DNA of 64,000 nt, taken from positions 49,895-113,894 of the forward strand of contig JAZNIW010000029.1 of assembly GCA_045577695.1 (NCBI GenBank), in the 5' to 3' direction. The stretch's first letter is position 1. Each line of letters starts with the position of its first letter. The notes below the pieces were generated by a model that had not been told where the DNA came from, searched no databases, and worked only from the letters and a program-made list of their open reading frames with translations. The stretch comes from UMGS1279 sp045577695. GTDB lineage: Bacteria > Bacillota > Clostridia > Oscillospirales > Acutalibacteraceae. Positions 1-8,537 of the stretch are shown one piece after another. Made by a program: the position numbers and the translations under genes.

Positions 1-833
1 TGACTTTTGCGGAATTGGTTGGGGGTCATTCCAAACAGTTTTTTAAAGGAATAGGAAAAGTAGGTGGCGTCGGAAAAGGCGCACTTGACGGCAATCATTT
101 TTATTTCTTCATCACTGTTTTTGAGTAGATTTTGTGCAAGTTCCAACCGCAAAACGGTGATGTAGTGGGTGACACTAAGCCCTGTTAATTTTTTGAAATA
201 ACGGCAAAAGTAAGATTCGTTATATCCAAAATAATCGCTGACCAAGGCGGTCGTTAGTTCCTTTTTCAAATAGTTTTGGTGAATATATTCAATGATGTTG
301 TTGAGGTTTTTTTGCGGCTTTTGTAGAGAGGAATGTTGAGTGCAATATTGAAACAAAAGGCCGATTAGTTGGTATAATCCGGCGACGATTTGTAACGGAT
401 GGGGTGGCGTTTCGGACTGGTTGGATTCATAAAGGGAATCTGCCACCTTTAAAATATCACTGCGGTTGGTTTTTGGGGAAAGGGTTACCTCACCCTCAAG
501 CAGGGGGTTCAAAAAATTTTTCGAAGCCGAGGTGCCGTTGAGCAAAAAGGCAATATCAAAAATTAAGACGTGGTATTCTACCGCTTTCCCAGCGGTTTCG
601 GCGTGGTGTAGGGTATCAGGCGGGATGATGGCCAGTTCGCCGGACGAAATGATGTGTTTATGTTCGTTTAAAAAAAGAGACAAACTTCCCTTGGTTACGC
701 GTAAAAATTCTATACGACTGTGCCAGTGCTTTGTAAAGCACTCCTTCCCCGCGGGAATCGAAAAATGCAAGGTGCGCAGCGAGTTTTCGTTGTAGATAAT
801 GGGAACCAATTCTTTATAGGCATAGATTGGCAT
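1..833 (-). CDS. AraC-family transcriptional regulator (3' end cut by window edge)
   Basis: The reading frame is open from the ATG at 833 to the window edge. A GGAG lies 8 bases upstream of that ATG. The first ~95 residues look like a cupin-type sensor fold (HWHSRIEF, later PPDTLHHAE). The last ~100 residues hold the two helix-turn-helices of AraC/XylS proteins, the second ending in the family signature around GMTPNQFRK. At 277 visible residues it is nearly full length, so only a few C-terminal residues should be missing. It diverges from the sugar isomerase/oxidoreductase genes at 965-3777, so control of those genes by a sugar ligand is a reasonable inference. The ligand cannot be read from sequence. 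Confidence 0.9.
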   Translation of the reverse strand, partial: MPIYAYKELVPIIYNENSLRTLHFSIPAGKECFTKHWHSRIEFLRVTKGSLSLFLNEHKHIISSGELAIIPPDTLHHAETAGKAVEYHVLIFDIAFLLNGTSASKNFLNPLLEGEVTLSPKTNRSDILKVADSLYESNQSETPPHPLQIVAGLYQLIGLLFQYCTQHSSLQKPQKNLNNIIEYIHQNYLKKELTTALVSDYFGYNESYFCRYFKKLTGLSVTHYITVLRLELAQNLLKNSDEEIKMIAVKCAFSDATYFSYSFKKLFGMTPNQFRKS

Positions 834-964
834 ACAAAACACTCCAAAAAAGTAAAAATAACGAAATAAAAAGTCAAAAAAGTTAAACAATTTTTCTGCG
901 TTATATGATACCATAAAGATAATCAATATGCAAGTAAAAACTTTTTCAAAAAAGGAGAATTTTT

Positions 965-1801
965 ATGAAATTAGGTACCGTTGTAAAACTTACCACACTT
1001 GAAGAAATTGAAAAGAAGTTTCAAGATTTGTTGGATTATGGCTTTGCCCAGTGCCAATTAGACACGTGGGATCCCGCCAGTTGGACCGACGAAATGGCCG
1101 AAGGCATTAATGCTTTGACCGAAAAATACGGCATCACCATTTCCGGTCTTTGGTGTGGTTGGGAAGGCCCCGCCATTTGGGACTTCTACGATGGCCAGCT
1201 TACCCTTGGTTTGGTTCCGGCCGATTACCGCGCTATGCGTATTAAAAACCTCTGCGACGGTGCCGATTTCGCCAAAAAACTTGGTGTTACCGACGTGATT
1301 ACCCATATGGGCTTTATTCCCGAAAATCCCAACGACCCCAACTTTAACACCTTCTGTGTGGCTGTTCGTGCGGTAGCTGAGCACCTGAAAAAGAATGACC
1401 AATTCTTGCTGTTTGAAACCGGTCAAGAAACACCGGTTACTATGCTCCGCTGCTTTGAAAAGGTTGGCACCGATAACCTTGGTATCAACTTGGATACGGC
1501 CAACTTAATCCTTTACGGCCGCGCCAATCCGGTCGACGCGTTGGATGTATTTGGCAAATATGTGCGTAACCTGCACGCCAAAGACGGTGTATACCCCACC
1601 AACGGCCACGATCTTGGTAAAGAGGTTCGCTTGGGCGACGGTAAGGTAGATTTCCACGCTCTTATTCGCAAATTAAAAGAACTTAATTATGATTCTTGGA
1701 TGACCATTGAGCGCGAAATTTTGGGTGACCAACAGAATGTAGATATTGTACACGCCAGAGATTATCTGACCGAAATCATCAATGAAGTTTACGGAGGGTA
1801 A
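965..1801 (+). CDS. Sugar phosphate isomerase/epimerase-like TIM-barrel protein
   Basis: This 278-residue protein has the AP-endonuclease-2-type TIM-barrel pattern. The likely metal ligands are a Glu in LLFETGQE, an Asp in GINLDTANL, a His in NLHAKDG and a C-terminal Glu in TIEREI. Proteins of this fold isomerise or epimerise sugars and keto-sugars in the cytoplasm. The ATG at 965 follows AAAAAAGGAG. The gene is first in a three-gene run with two Gfo/Idh/MocA dehydrogenases, and the next start codon lies 4 bases past its stop. Dehydrogenase plus isomerase pairs of this kind are known in inositol and 3-keto-glycoside breakdown, but the substrate here is unknown. Confidence 0.85.
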   Translation: MKLGTVVKLTTLEEIEKKFQDLLDYGFAQCQLDTWDPASWTDEMAEGINALTEKYGITISGLWCGWEGPAIWDFYDGQLTLGLVPADYRAMRIKNLCDGADFAKKLGVTDVITHMGFIPENPNDPNFNTFCVAVRAVAEHLKKNDQFLLFETGQETPVTMLRCFEKVGTDNLGINLDTANLILYGRANPVDALDVFGKYVRNLHAKDGVYPTNGHDLGKEVRLGDGKVDFHALIRKLKELNYDSWMTIEREILGDQQNVDIVHARDYLTEIINEVYGG

Positions 1802-1805
1802 GAAT

Positions 1806-2750
1806 ATGCTAAAAGTTGCTGTTGTCGGCGTCGGTGGTATCAGCGGCGCACATATTTCGGCTTGGGAAACGATGGAAGATGCCGAATTGGTTGCTTTGTG
1901 TGACATTCGTCCCGAACAAATGAAAGACCATAGCGATAAGCGTTGCTACACCAATTTCGACGAAATGCTTGAGAAGGAAGAACTGGATATTTTGGACATC
2001 TGCCTTCCGACCTATCTGCACGCCGAATTTTCCATTAAGGCTATGAATCGCGGCATCAATGTGCTTTGTGAAAAACCCATTTCGTTGAATCGTGAGGATG
2101 TAAAATCCGTTTATGATTGCGCTAAAGCAAACAATGTAAAATTTATGGTGGCACAAGTGCTTCGCTTCTGGCCCGAATACGAATACGTGAAAGAGTTGTA
2201 CGATACCCAAAAATACGGCAAACTCATTTCGGGTTCGATGTACCGTTTGGGGTGCTATCCCGCTTGGAGCTGGGACGGCTGGATGATGGATGAAAAACGT
2301 AGCGGTATGGTTCCGTTTGATTTACATATCCACGATTTGGATTATATGGTTTACGCTTTTGGCAAACCAAACAAAACAAACACCTTCCGTGCTCGTCGCG
2401 ACAATCAAGATTTCATAAACGTAGTTTACGAGTTTGACGGCTTCTTCATCAATTCGCAGGCTTCTTGGTATGCTTGCCCCTATCCCTTCAAATCACAATT
2501 CTTGTTCCAATTCGAAAAAGCTATCGTGGCGTTTGAAGGCGGAAAATTGGTGACCCACACCATTGAGGGTGAGTCGATTGAATTTGCCTCTAACGAGGGA
2601 TTGGAAACCGGTAATGACAACGTTCCCAAGAGCGATGCCTACGCCAATGAAATCCGTTATTTCGCGGATTGTGTATTGGCCGATAAAGCAGCCGAAAAGG
2701 TGCAACCCGAACAGTTGGAAACGGTTATTGATATTTTGAAATCCTTATAA
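1806..2750 (+). CDS. Gfo/Idh/MocA-family NAD(P)-dependent oxidoreductase
   Basis: The 314-residue protein has an N-terminal Rossmann fold (VAVVGVGGISGAH, residues ~4-16) and the family lysine motif CEKPIS near residue 95. A C-terminal alpha/beta substrate domain follows. The start is ATG 1806, preceded by GGAGGG inside the end of the isomerase gene; an in-frame start 24 bases upstream lies inside that gene and has no suitable site. The family oxidises or reduces sugars, inositols or sugar acids with NAD(P). A second family member follows 16 bases downstream, so the two may act in sequence or on different epimers. Confidence 0.88.
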   Translation: MLKVAVVGVGGISGAHISAWETMEDAELVALCDIRPEQMKDHSDKRCYTNFDEMLEKEELDILDICLPTYLHAEFSIKAMNRGINVLCEKPISLNREDVKSVYDCAKANNVKFMVAQVLRFWPEYEYVKELYDTQKYGKLISGSMYRLGCYPAWSWDGWMMDEKRSGMVPFDLHIHDLDYMVYAFGKPNKTNTFRARRDNQDFINVVYEFDGFFINSQASWYACPYPFKSQFLFQFEKAIVAFEGGKLVTHTIEGESIEFASNEGLETGNDNVPKSDAYANEIRYFADCVLADKAAEKVQPEQLETVIDILKSL

Positions 2751-2766
2751 TAAAGCGGGTAAAATT

Positions 2767-3777
2767 ATGAAAAAGTTAAGGGTTGCCGTGATTGGTTGCG
2801 GCAGCATTTCGGTAATGCATTTAGACTCTGTTGTGGCCTTACAATCGGCCGATTTGGTAGCCGTTTGTGACAATAAGGAAGAGCGCGCCAAAGCGGCGGC
2901 CGAAAAATACGGAGTTCATTATTACACCGATTATTTGGCTATGTTCAAAGCCGAGCAATTGGATGTGGTGCATCTTTGTTTGCCCCATTATTTGCATACT
3001 ATTGTCGCGCGGGATGCTTTTTCTGCCGGTATTCACGTACTCACCGAAAAACCGATGAGTATCGATTACGAGGATGCTGTGCGAACGGTTGAAATGGCCG
3101 AGGAAAAAAATCTCCGCTATGGTGTTATTTTTCAGTGCCGTTACAACACCCCCTCTCAGTTGGTAAAATCCCGCATTTTGGACGGTAAATTGGGCCGTGT
3201 AAAATGCGCCAGAAGCGTACTTACTTGGTACCGACCGGACGATTACTATGGCGATTCCGATTGGAAAGGCACCTGGGATAAAGAGGGAGGCGGCGTGGTG
3301 ATTGACCAAGCCATACATTCGATGGATTTGGTCAACTGGATGATCGATGATATTCCGTGTGAAATTCAAGCTTCGTTGCACAACCGCAATCACAAAAATA
3401 TGATTGTGGAGGATAGCGCCGAAGGATTTGTTAAATACCAAAACGGTGCCACCTACGCCTTTTATGCCATGAACAACTATTTGGTGGATGAACCGATTGA
3501 AATTCGTCTGCTTTGTGAAAATGGCAAGGCTACTTTCTCTTACGATGAAGCGCGGATTGAATATGCCGACGGTAGCGTTGAACGGGTGGAGAATCAACCC
3601 CAAACCATCGTTGAATATTCGGGCGGCAAACCCTATTGGGGCTCGCAACACGCGGTGCAAATCAATCAGTTTTACACTGCTGTTTTAAAGGGTGAACAAC
3701 CCGAAATCAGTGGTCGTGAGGCCTTGAAAGTGCAAAAAATCGTTTGTGAAATTTACAACCAAAAACAAGGATTTTAA
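2767..3777 (+). CDS. Gfo/Idh/MocA-family NAD(P)-dependent oxidoreductase (second copy)
   Basis: The 336-residue protein has a nucleotide-binding loop VAVIGCGSIS at residues ~6-15, the lysine motif TEKPMS near residue 98, and a DQAIHSMDL motif typical of the catalytic histidine region. It is clearly diverged from the preceding paralogue, so this is a functional pair and not a recent duplication. It is the last gene of the run and is followed by a strong hairpin terminator. The likely job is a redox step on the same carbohydrate handled by its two upstream neighbours. Confidence 0.88.
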   Translation: MKKLRVAVIGCGSISVMHLDSVVALQSADLVAVCDNKEERAKAAAEKYGVHYYTDYLAMFKAEQLDVVHLCLPHYLHTIVARDAFSAGIHVLTEKPMSIDYEDAVRTVEMAEEKNLRYGVIFQCRYNTPSQLVKSRILDGKLGRVKCARSVLTWYRPDDYYGDSDWKGTWDKEGGGVVIDQAIHSMDLVNWMIDDIPCEIQASLHNRNHKNMIVEDSAEGFVKYQNGATYAFYAMNNYLVDEPIEIRLLCENGKATFSYDEARIEYADGSVERVENQPQTIVEYSGGKPYWGSQHAVQINQFYTAVLKGEQPEISGREALKVQKIVCEIYNQKQGF

Positions 3778-3791
3778 TCATAAAGATTTTT

Positions 3792-3835
3792 CGTGGGAGA
3801 CTCTTGGTGCAACCAGCTGTCTCCCACGGTTTTTT
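3792..3835 (+). terminator. Rho-independent terminator after the sugar oxidoreductase genes
   Basis: A perfect 10-bp stem (CGTGGGAGAC with GTCTCCCACG) is followed by a T run. The stem and part of the loop resemble hairpins at 12332-12369 and 55555-55599. Confidence 0.85.
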
Positions 3836-3844
3836 ACGGATAAG

Positions 3845-3887
3845 AAAAATGACACTTTACACAAAGGTTGTGAAAGTGTCATTTTTT
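3845..3887. terminator. Bidirectional terminator hairpin
   Basis: A 14-bp perfect stem (AAAAATGACACTTT with its complement) is flanked by an A run and a T run. It can end transcripts from either side, including the minus-strand gene at 4086-4727. Confidence 0.8.
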
Positions 3888-4085
3888 GTTTTATATCTTG
3901 AAAAAGATTTGAATATATACCGAAAAAGAAACGCAAGTTGCAGAGCACAAAGAAACTGCTCCTGCGAACACACAAGTTCGGCAGTTTGTTTTGCTTGCGG
4001 TGAAGCTTCGGGGTATATCCCAAGTGAAGTTGCGTTTGGCTATAGAGAGAGCCTTGCGAGAGAGGGCTTTGCCTCTGCCAAGGAT
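3888..4085. other. Intergenic stretch with small repeats, no supported gene
   Basis: The stretch holds a 13-mer repeated imperfectly (GAGAGAGCCTTGC near 4045, then GAGAGAGGGCTTTGC) and an interrupted hairpin near 3952-3987 (AAACTGC..CGAAC with GTTCGGCAGTTT). An open frame runs through on the plus strand, but it reads straight through two terminator hairpins and has no ribosome binding site. It looks like repeat-derived, non-coding sequence. No second copy was seen in the window. Confidence 0.4.
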
Positions 4086-4727
4086 TTATAATTTGGAAAA
4101 ACCGTGGCTATTAACCAAGGCATCGATTTTTTTACCGGCTTTGCAAAGGGGACATTCGTGCGAGGGATAGGTGATATAGTCGGGCAGGTCGTTTACATCA
4201 AATGCGGCACAAACCGGAATGCCCTGACAGGAGTCTACCGAAGCGAAAAGGGCAGAAACGCCGCTAACGTGTCCACCGTAGTAGTGAATGGCCTCAATGG
4301 CGGATTTTGCCGTGTAACCTGTGGTGACCGATGCGGCCAAAATCAAAACGTGTTTTCCTGCAATCATTGGCAGATAATTTTCGCGGAAGAGTAACTGACT
4401 GCCGGTGGTGTGTTCAGGGGTGACCACATAAATGGTTTGATGTGCATTCATATTGATGAAATCGGCCTTGGTGAGCTCCCGTGCCAAGCAGGTGCCAATA
4501 ACTTCGGTACCGTCTAAACAAAGAATGGTATCTACAATCGTGCTGGTGTTGTAGTAACCAAGCAGTTCACGGGCAACTGCATTTGCCTCGGATAAACGGG
4601 TTTTTTGGGTAGTGACATCGATATAATAATTGGTGTGGCTGTGGCTGGTGGCAAAATGGCCCTTCGACAACCGCAAAAATAGGTTCTTCCGTTTCGACTC
4701 CAATTTAAAGGTGGTATTGGTAGGCAT
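4086..4727 (-). CDS. Phosphoribosyltransferase-fold protein, degenerate PRPP loop
   Basis: The 213-residue protein resembles type-I phosphoribosyltransferases, closest in style to orotate phosphoribosyltransferase: an N-terminal hood, then VVTPE and VLILAASVTTGYTAKS at residues ~127-142. In catalytic members the segment before TTG carries two acidic residues that bind ribose of PRPP; here they are Ala131-Ala132. A CPLC pair (residues 192-195) near the C-terminus could hold a metal. The start at 4727 has GAGGAG 7 bases upstream. It sits alone behind its own strong promoter. It may be a PRPP- or nucleobase-sensing or diverged enzyme and not a pyrE. Confidence 0.65.
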   Translation of the reverse strand: MPTNTTFKLESKRKNLFLRLSKGHFATSHSHTNYYIDVTTQKTRLSEANAVARELLGYYNTSTIVDTILCLDGTEVIGTCLARELTKADFINMNAHQTIYVVTPEHTTGSQLLFRENYLPMIAGKHVLILAASVTTGYTAKSAIEAIHYYGGHVSGVSALFASVDSCQGIPVCAAFDVNDLPDYITYPSHECPLCKAGKKIDALVNSHGFSKL

Positions 4728-4778
4728 AAAATCACTCCTCACATTTTTAGCAGGGGAGTCCCCATTACTTGTGTTGTT

Positions 4779-4807
4779 ATTATACAATAAACAAGGGAGA
4801 ATTACAA
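4779..4807 (-). promoter_or_regulatory. Sigma-A-type promoter for the phosphoribosyltransferase-fold gene
   Basis: Reading on the minus strand, TTGTAA at 4807-4802 and TATAAT at 4784-4779 are separated by 17 bases. An 11-bp GC-rich palindrome (GGGGAGTCCCC, 4753-4763) lies in the leader between the promoter and the start codon and could be an operator. Confidence 0.75.
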
Positions 4808-4933
4808 GAAAAAATTAGCATAATGACGAGAAAAATCAAAATATTCTATAAAACTCCTTTTTTCGATGGTCGATATAGAGCTGTTTCGAAAAAGAAAAAT
4901 ATTTTTGAACGGCTTTCGATATTAAGCAATAAC

Positions 4934-6235
4934 TTAGTGAAGAATATCCAAAATCAAAGGGGCGCTTGGCGGCGGTGTTTCGCCAAAGGTTAGAGCGGCG
5001 AGATAAGCCGATTCGGCCGCCTTACAGATGGAAATATCGGCAGCAGCAAGGGTGACCAAAGGTTGCCCTTTTTTTACCGCATCGCCGGTTTTTTTGTGTA
5101 ATTGCAAACCGGCCGCCGGGTCGATTTTATCGGTTTTGGTGCGGCGACCTGCCCCCAGCGCTGTCGAAACCAAACCGATACCTTCGGTGTTCATTGCCGT
5201 GATATATCCGTCGTAAGGGGAGCGAATGTCATACAAAGCACCCGCCCTTCGAAAGGGTTGATCGGCGAGAAGGTCGGGCAAAATCCCCCCTTGTCCTTCG
5301 CACAAAGCGGTCAGCCGACGGAGGGCGGCACCCGAATTCAAGGCTTCTTTTGCCTTCGCAGTGGCCGCTTCGATAGAGATGGATTGACTCAGCGCAATCA
5401 TTTCGGCCGCTAAGGCAAGGGAAAGTTCAAGTAAATCGCACGAAACGGGATGGTGCAACAGGCGGGCAGCCTCCCATAGTTCCAGTGCATTTCCTACCGT
5501 ACTCCCAAGGGGGGTGTCCATATTTGAAAGCACTGCCGTCACCTGTCGCCCACTGGCTGTTCCAATCGAAATCATTTGGCGCGCCAGCGCGGTGGCTTCG
5601 GCTTTGGTTTTCAAAAAGGCACCACTGCCCACCTTAATATCTAACACGATGCTTCGGCTACCGCCGGCTAGTTTTTTTGACATAATGCTGGAGGCAATCA
5701 GCGGAATGGAAGAAACCGTGGCCGTGACATCACGTAAGGCGTATAAAATTTTGTCGGCCGGTGCTAGGTTTTCGCTTTGGCCGGCAATGACCAAACCATT
5801 TTTTTGGGCTAAAGTGAAGAATTTTTCCGGCGAAAGGTCGGTTTTTACCCCCTCCACACTTTCGAGTTTATCCACGGTGCCGCCGGTGTGACCCAGTCCG
5901 CGGCCGCTCATTTTGGCCACGATTGAACCGGCCGCTGCCGCGATCGGAGCGGCCAAAAAGGTGGTTTTATCCCCCACCCCGCCGGAACTGTGTTTGTCTA
6001 CCGTATAGGGGCCAAGGGGTGAAAGGTCCACGATATCACCGCTCTCAGCCATTTTTTGGGTGAGAATGGCCGTTTCACGATCGGTCATTCCTTGGATAGA
6101 AATGGCCATTAGCAGTGCAGCGGTTTGGTAATCAGGAATGGTTTTTTGAAGGATACCATCGATAAAATAGGAAATTTCGGCATCGGTGAGTTCTTGGTGC
6201 TCTCGTTTATGGATGAGGATATCATACATTGTCAT
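4934..6235 (-). CDS. pdp: Pyrimidine-nucleoside phosphorylase
   Basis: The 433-residue protein matches the thymidine/pyrimidine nucleoside phosphorylase family. The phosphate-binding signature DKHSSGGVGD lies near residue 81, the family pattern around SGRGLGHTGGT follows, and a C-terminal lipoyl-like alpha/beta domain completes it. It splits uridine or (deoxy)thymidine with phosphate to the base and (deoxy)ribose-1-phosphate. The start at 6235 has AGGAG 7 bases upstream; a second ATG 6 bases later is possible. It follows deoD by 10 bases, so both are probably one transcript for nucleoside salvage, fitting the nucleoside importer at 12.4-17.5 kb. Confidence 0.93.
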   Translation of the reverse strand: MTMYDILIHKREHQELTDAEISYFIDGILQKTIPDYQTAALLMAISIQGMTDRETAILTQKMAESGDIVDLSPLGPYTVDKHSSGGVGDKTTFLAAPIAAAAGSIVAKMSGRGLGHTGGTVDKLESVEGVKTDLSPEKFFTLAQKNGLVIAGQSENLAPADKILYALRDVTATVSSIPLIASSIMSKKLAGGSRSIVLDIKVGSGAFLKTKAEATALARQMISIGTASGRQVTAVLSNMDTPLGSTVGNALELWEAARLLHHPVSCDLLELSLALAAEMIALSQSISIEAATAKAKEALNSGAALRRLTALCEGQGGILPDLLADQPFRRAGALYDIRSPYDGYITAMNTEGIGLVSTALGAGRRTKTDKIDPAAGLQLHKKTGDAVKKGQPLVTLAAADISICKAAESAYLAALTFGETPPPSAPLILDILH

Positions 6236-6245
6236 GGTTGTTCTC

Positions 6246-6962
6246 CTAGAAAGAAACGGCCGCATCCAAGGCCAGTTCCATCATCGTCGAAAAGGAGGTT
6301 TGTCGCTCTTTTGCGGTGGTGGATTCGCCGGTTACCAAACTATCGGAAATGGTACAAACCGCCAAGGCGCGTTTGCCGAGTAGGGCTGCGTTGAGATACA
6401 GGGCAGCGGCTTCCATTTCTACCGCCAAAGCACCAACGGAGGCCCAACGTTCAACAAAGCGCTGGTCTTTTCCGTAAAACAAATCACTCGATACCAGATT
6501 TCCCACCCGAACGGGGATATTTTGCCGCGCAGCAGTATCGCAAAAGGCCTTAAGCAGAGAATAATCGGCAATCGGGGCAAAGCCCGAAACCTCCTGCAGA
6601 GAAGGGATGGCTGAGTTGGTACAAGCCCCCATACCGACCACAATATCTTTGAGGTTTAAATCAGGTTGCAGGGCACCGGCGGTACCGATACGAACGATAT
6701 TCTCCACCCCGTATGAGGTGAAAAGTTCGTGGGAATAAATGCTAATAGAAGGCATTCCCATTCCGCTGGCCATTACCGAAATGGATTGGCCATGATACAA
6801 ACCGGTAAAGCCCAACATACCGCGCACGGCATTCACCTGCTTGACCTCCGTTAAGTAGGTATCGGCAATGTGCTTAGCGCGTAATGGGTCGCCCGGCATT
6901 AAGACCGTTTTTGCAAAATCGCCGGCCGCTGCTTCGATGTGAGGGGTAGGAATATGGGACAT
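6246..6962 (-). CDS. deoD: Purine-nucleoside phosphorylase, DeoD type
   Basis: The 238-residue protein starts MSHIPTPHIEA and has the phosphate loop MPGDPLRAK and the family segment AVEMEAAALY. Both length and motifs fit hexameric DeoD-type phosphorylases, which cleave (deoxy)purine nucleosides with phosphate. Its start carries AAGGAGG. It lies between an acyl-ACP thioesterase gene (36 bases upstream) and pdp (10 bases downstream) with no terminator in either gap, so the three genes may be cotranscribed. Confidence 0.95.
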   Translation of the reverse strand: MSHIPTPHIEAAAGDFAKTVLMPGDPLRAKHIADTYLTEVKQVNAVRGMLGFTGLYHGQSISVMASGMGMPSISIYSHELFTSYGVENIVRIGTAGALQPDLNLKDIVVGMGACTNSAIPSLQEVSGFAPIADYSLLKAFCDTAARQNIPVRVGNLVSSDLFYGKDQRFVERWASVGALAVEMEAAALYLNAALLGKRALAVCTISDSLVTGESTTAKERQTSFSTMMELALDAAVSF

Positions 6963-6998
6963 AAAAGTATCCTCCTTTTTCTTGTAAACGGTTTTTCG

Positions 6999-7724
6999 CT
7001 ATCCATTCGTTTCAATGGAACAAGCAAACATAGTTTCGCCTTGAGCATTGACCCCTTTGCAAAGCCAATGGGTTTCGTCCTCTTGCAGACGGTGAAGGGT
7101 CAAGGGAGTGCCAACCGTTACTTCGTGCCGAAAGTCTAATTGCATGGCCGTAATCATCTTTCCCGCGGGCAGACCAAGAGCATCCTGTACATAGTCCACA
7201 TAGCGGGCATTGTTGACGTGGTTATTCATATCCGTGTGTGAGGCACCGGGCACCAGAGTATATCCTTCTTGGGCGGGCACAAAATCAGAGATTTTGCGAA
7301 GGCGACCCTCAAACACTTTTTCTTCTAAAAAGGGCAAAGGCGGATATACATCCTTAGCAACGGCGATTTTTCGGGTATGAATGTCTATGGCAACCCATTC
7401 GGAAGAGCCTTTTGCAATGGGAGTTGAGTTGGTATCGGTGATGAGATATTCGCGTTGAAAACTAAGGCGGGAGGGGGGAAGTGGCCACGTTTTGACTCGC
7501 ACGGTTTGAAACATAGCGGGGTGGTTTAACCGTTCAAATTTGGTACGCACCACCACCCATAAAAGATTCTTTTTGAGCATATCCTCAAAGCCGCATCCGA
7601 GGGTGTTGGCGTGCTCACCCGCAACCGATTGAAATAAATCAAAGAGACAAAAAGGGCGCAAAATGCGTTGACTGTCATAATCCGAGGTGCGTAGAGCAAA
7701 TTCTTTTTCAAAAACAGGAAACAT
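6999..7724 (-). CDS. Acyl-ACP thioesterase (FatA/FatB type)
   Basis: The 241-residue protein has the tandem hot-dog layout of bacterial acyl-ACP thioesterases. The segment MNNHVNNARYVDYV supplies the family Asn and His, and LDFRHEV lies in the second half. The enzyme releases free fatty acids from acyl-ACP in the cytoplasm and so sets chain length. The N-terminal KEFALRTSDYD resembles other clostridial members. It is upstream of deoD-pdp with a 36-base gap; that grouping looks like shared transcription and not shared function. Confidence 0.88.
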   Translation of the reverse strand: MFPVFEKEFALRTSDYDSQRILRPFCLFDLFQSVAGEHANTLGCGFEDMLKKNLLWVVVRTKFERLNHPAMFQTVRVKTWPLPPSRLSFQREYLITDTNSTPIAKGSSEWVAIDIHTRKIAVAKDVYPPLPFLEEKVFEGRLRKISDFVPAQEGYTLVPGASHTDMNNHVNNARYVDYVQDALGLPAGKMITAMQLDFRHEVTVGTPLTLHRLQEDETHWLCKGVNAQGETMFACSIETNG

Positions 7725-7907
7725 CGATTTCGTTACTCCTTTTCAAGTGTTTTTGAAGATAATTCTTCTAAAATAATGGATTTCTTTCAGTATAACACAT
7801 TTTTGTAAAAAACGGTAGTGTGAAAAATTCTTTTGACCAAAAAACGGTCTTTTTTTGGGGTGCTCTGCATATCGTAAAAAAGAACAAACGGCAAGGAGGA
7901 ACCAAAA

Positions 7908-8537
7908 ATGAACCCGAAGAAGACAGTACAAAGGATGGACAAGAGGAGAATTTCGGCCGTCTTTCAACAAAACAACTCGTTGTTTTTACTTACCGCCTTT
8001 TTTGTGTTTGGTTTATTGGTTGGGGTATTGTATTTAAAAACAAAAAATGAGGGCGGCGAAAATTGCGCCGCCCCTTTTGAGGAGATGTATCAAGGCATTT
8101 CCAACGGATTTCTTTCGGCTTTTTTGCACGCCTTTTTGGGACAACTTCCCTTTATAGCGGCCGCTTTTTTGGCCGGAACTTGTATGGCGGGGGCGGTGCT
8201 GGTACCGGCCGTGGTTTTCTTACGCGGGGCGTCTTGGGGATTGGTGATGGGGTTTGCCTATGCCACCTATGGACTTATAGGAATTGTGTTTAATTTATTT
8301 ATTCTTCTTCCCGCGGCGGTACTGGGTGGATTGGCTTTGCTGCTGGCGGGGAGAGAGGCCTTTGGTTTTTCTCTTTCGTTGGCTCGTTTGGCTATGCCGC
8401 ATCTTTCTCCACCCAACATCGAACAAGATTTCAAACACTATTGTTTGCGACAGCTTTTTGTTCTGCTCTTTTTTGTTGCATCGGCCTTGATAGAGGCCGT
8501 TATGGCCGCTGCATTCCTCTCCTTTTTTCCTTTTTAA
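7908..8537 (+). CDS. spoIIM: Stage II sporulation protein M-like membrane protein
   Basis: The 209-residue protein has a short basic N-terminus and about five hydrophobic helices: near residues 25-45, 70-95, 100-120, 125-150 and 180-205. It matches the SpoIIM/DUF95 family. In Bacillus, SpoIIM is part of the DMP complex driving septal peptidoglycan degradation and engulfment. The ATG at 7908 follows AAGGAGGAAC. The stop overlaps by 4 bases the end of a small convergent gene. With spoVB at 56.5 kb it suggests a spore-forming ancestry. Confidence 0.85.
   Translation: MNPKKTVQRMDKRRISAVFQQNNSLFLLTAFFVFGLLVGVLYLKTKNEGGENCAAPFEEMYQGISNGFLSAFLHAFLGQLPFIAAAFLAGTCMAGAVLVPAVVFLRGASWGLVMGFAYATYGLIGIVFNLFILLPAAVLGGLALLLAGREAFGFSLSLARLAMPHLSPPNIEQDFKHYCLRQLFVLLFFVASALIEAVMAAAFLSFFPF

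Noticed and set aside
2839..3660. Long open frame on the minus strand (273 codons)
   Set aside because: It lies fully inside the second Gfo/Idh/MocA gene, has no ribosome binding site and no protein-like motifs; it is a codon-bias shadow.
3804..4091. 95-codon plus-strand frame
   Set aside because: It runs through two terminator hairpins, has no ribosome binding site and overlaps the start-distal end of a supported minus-strand gene.
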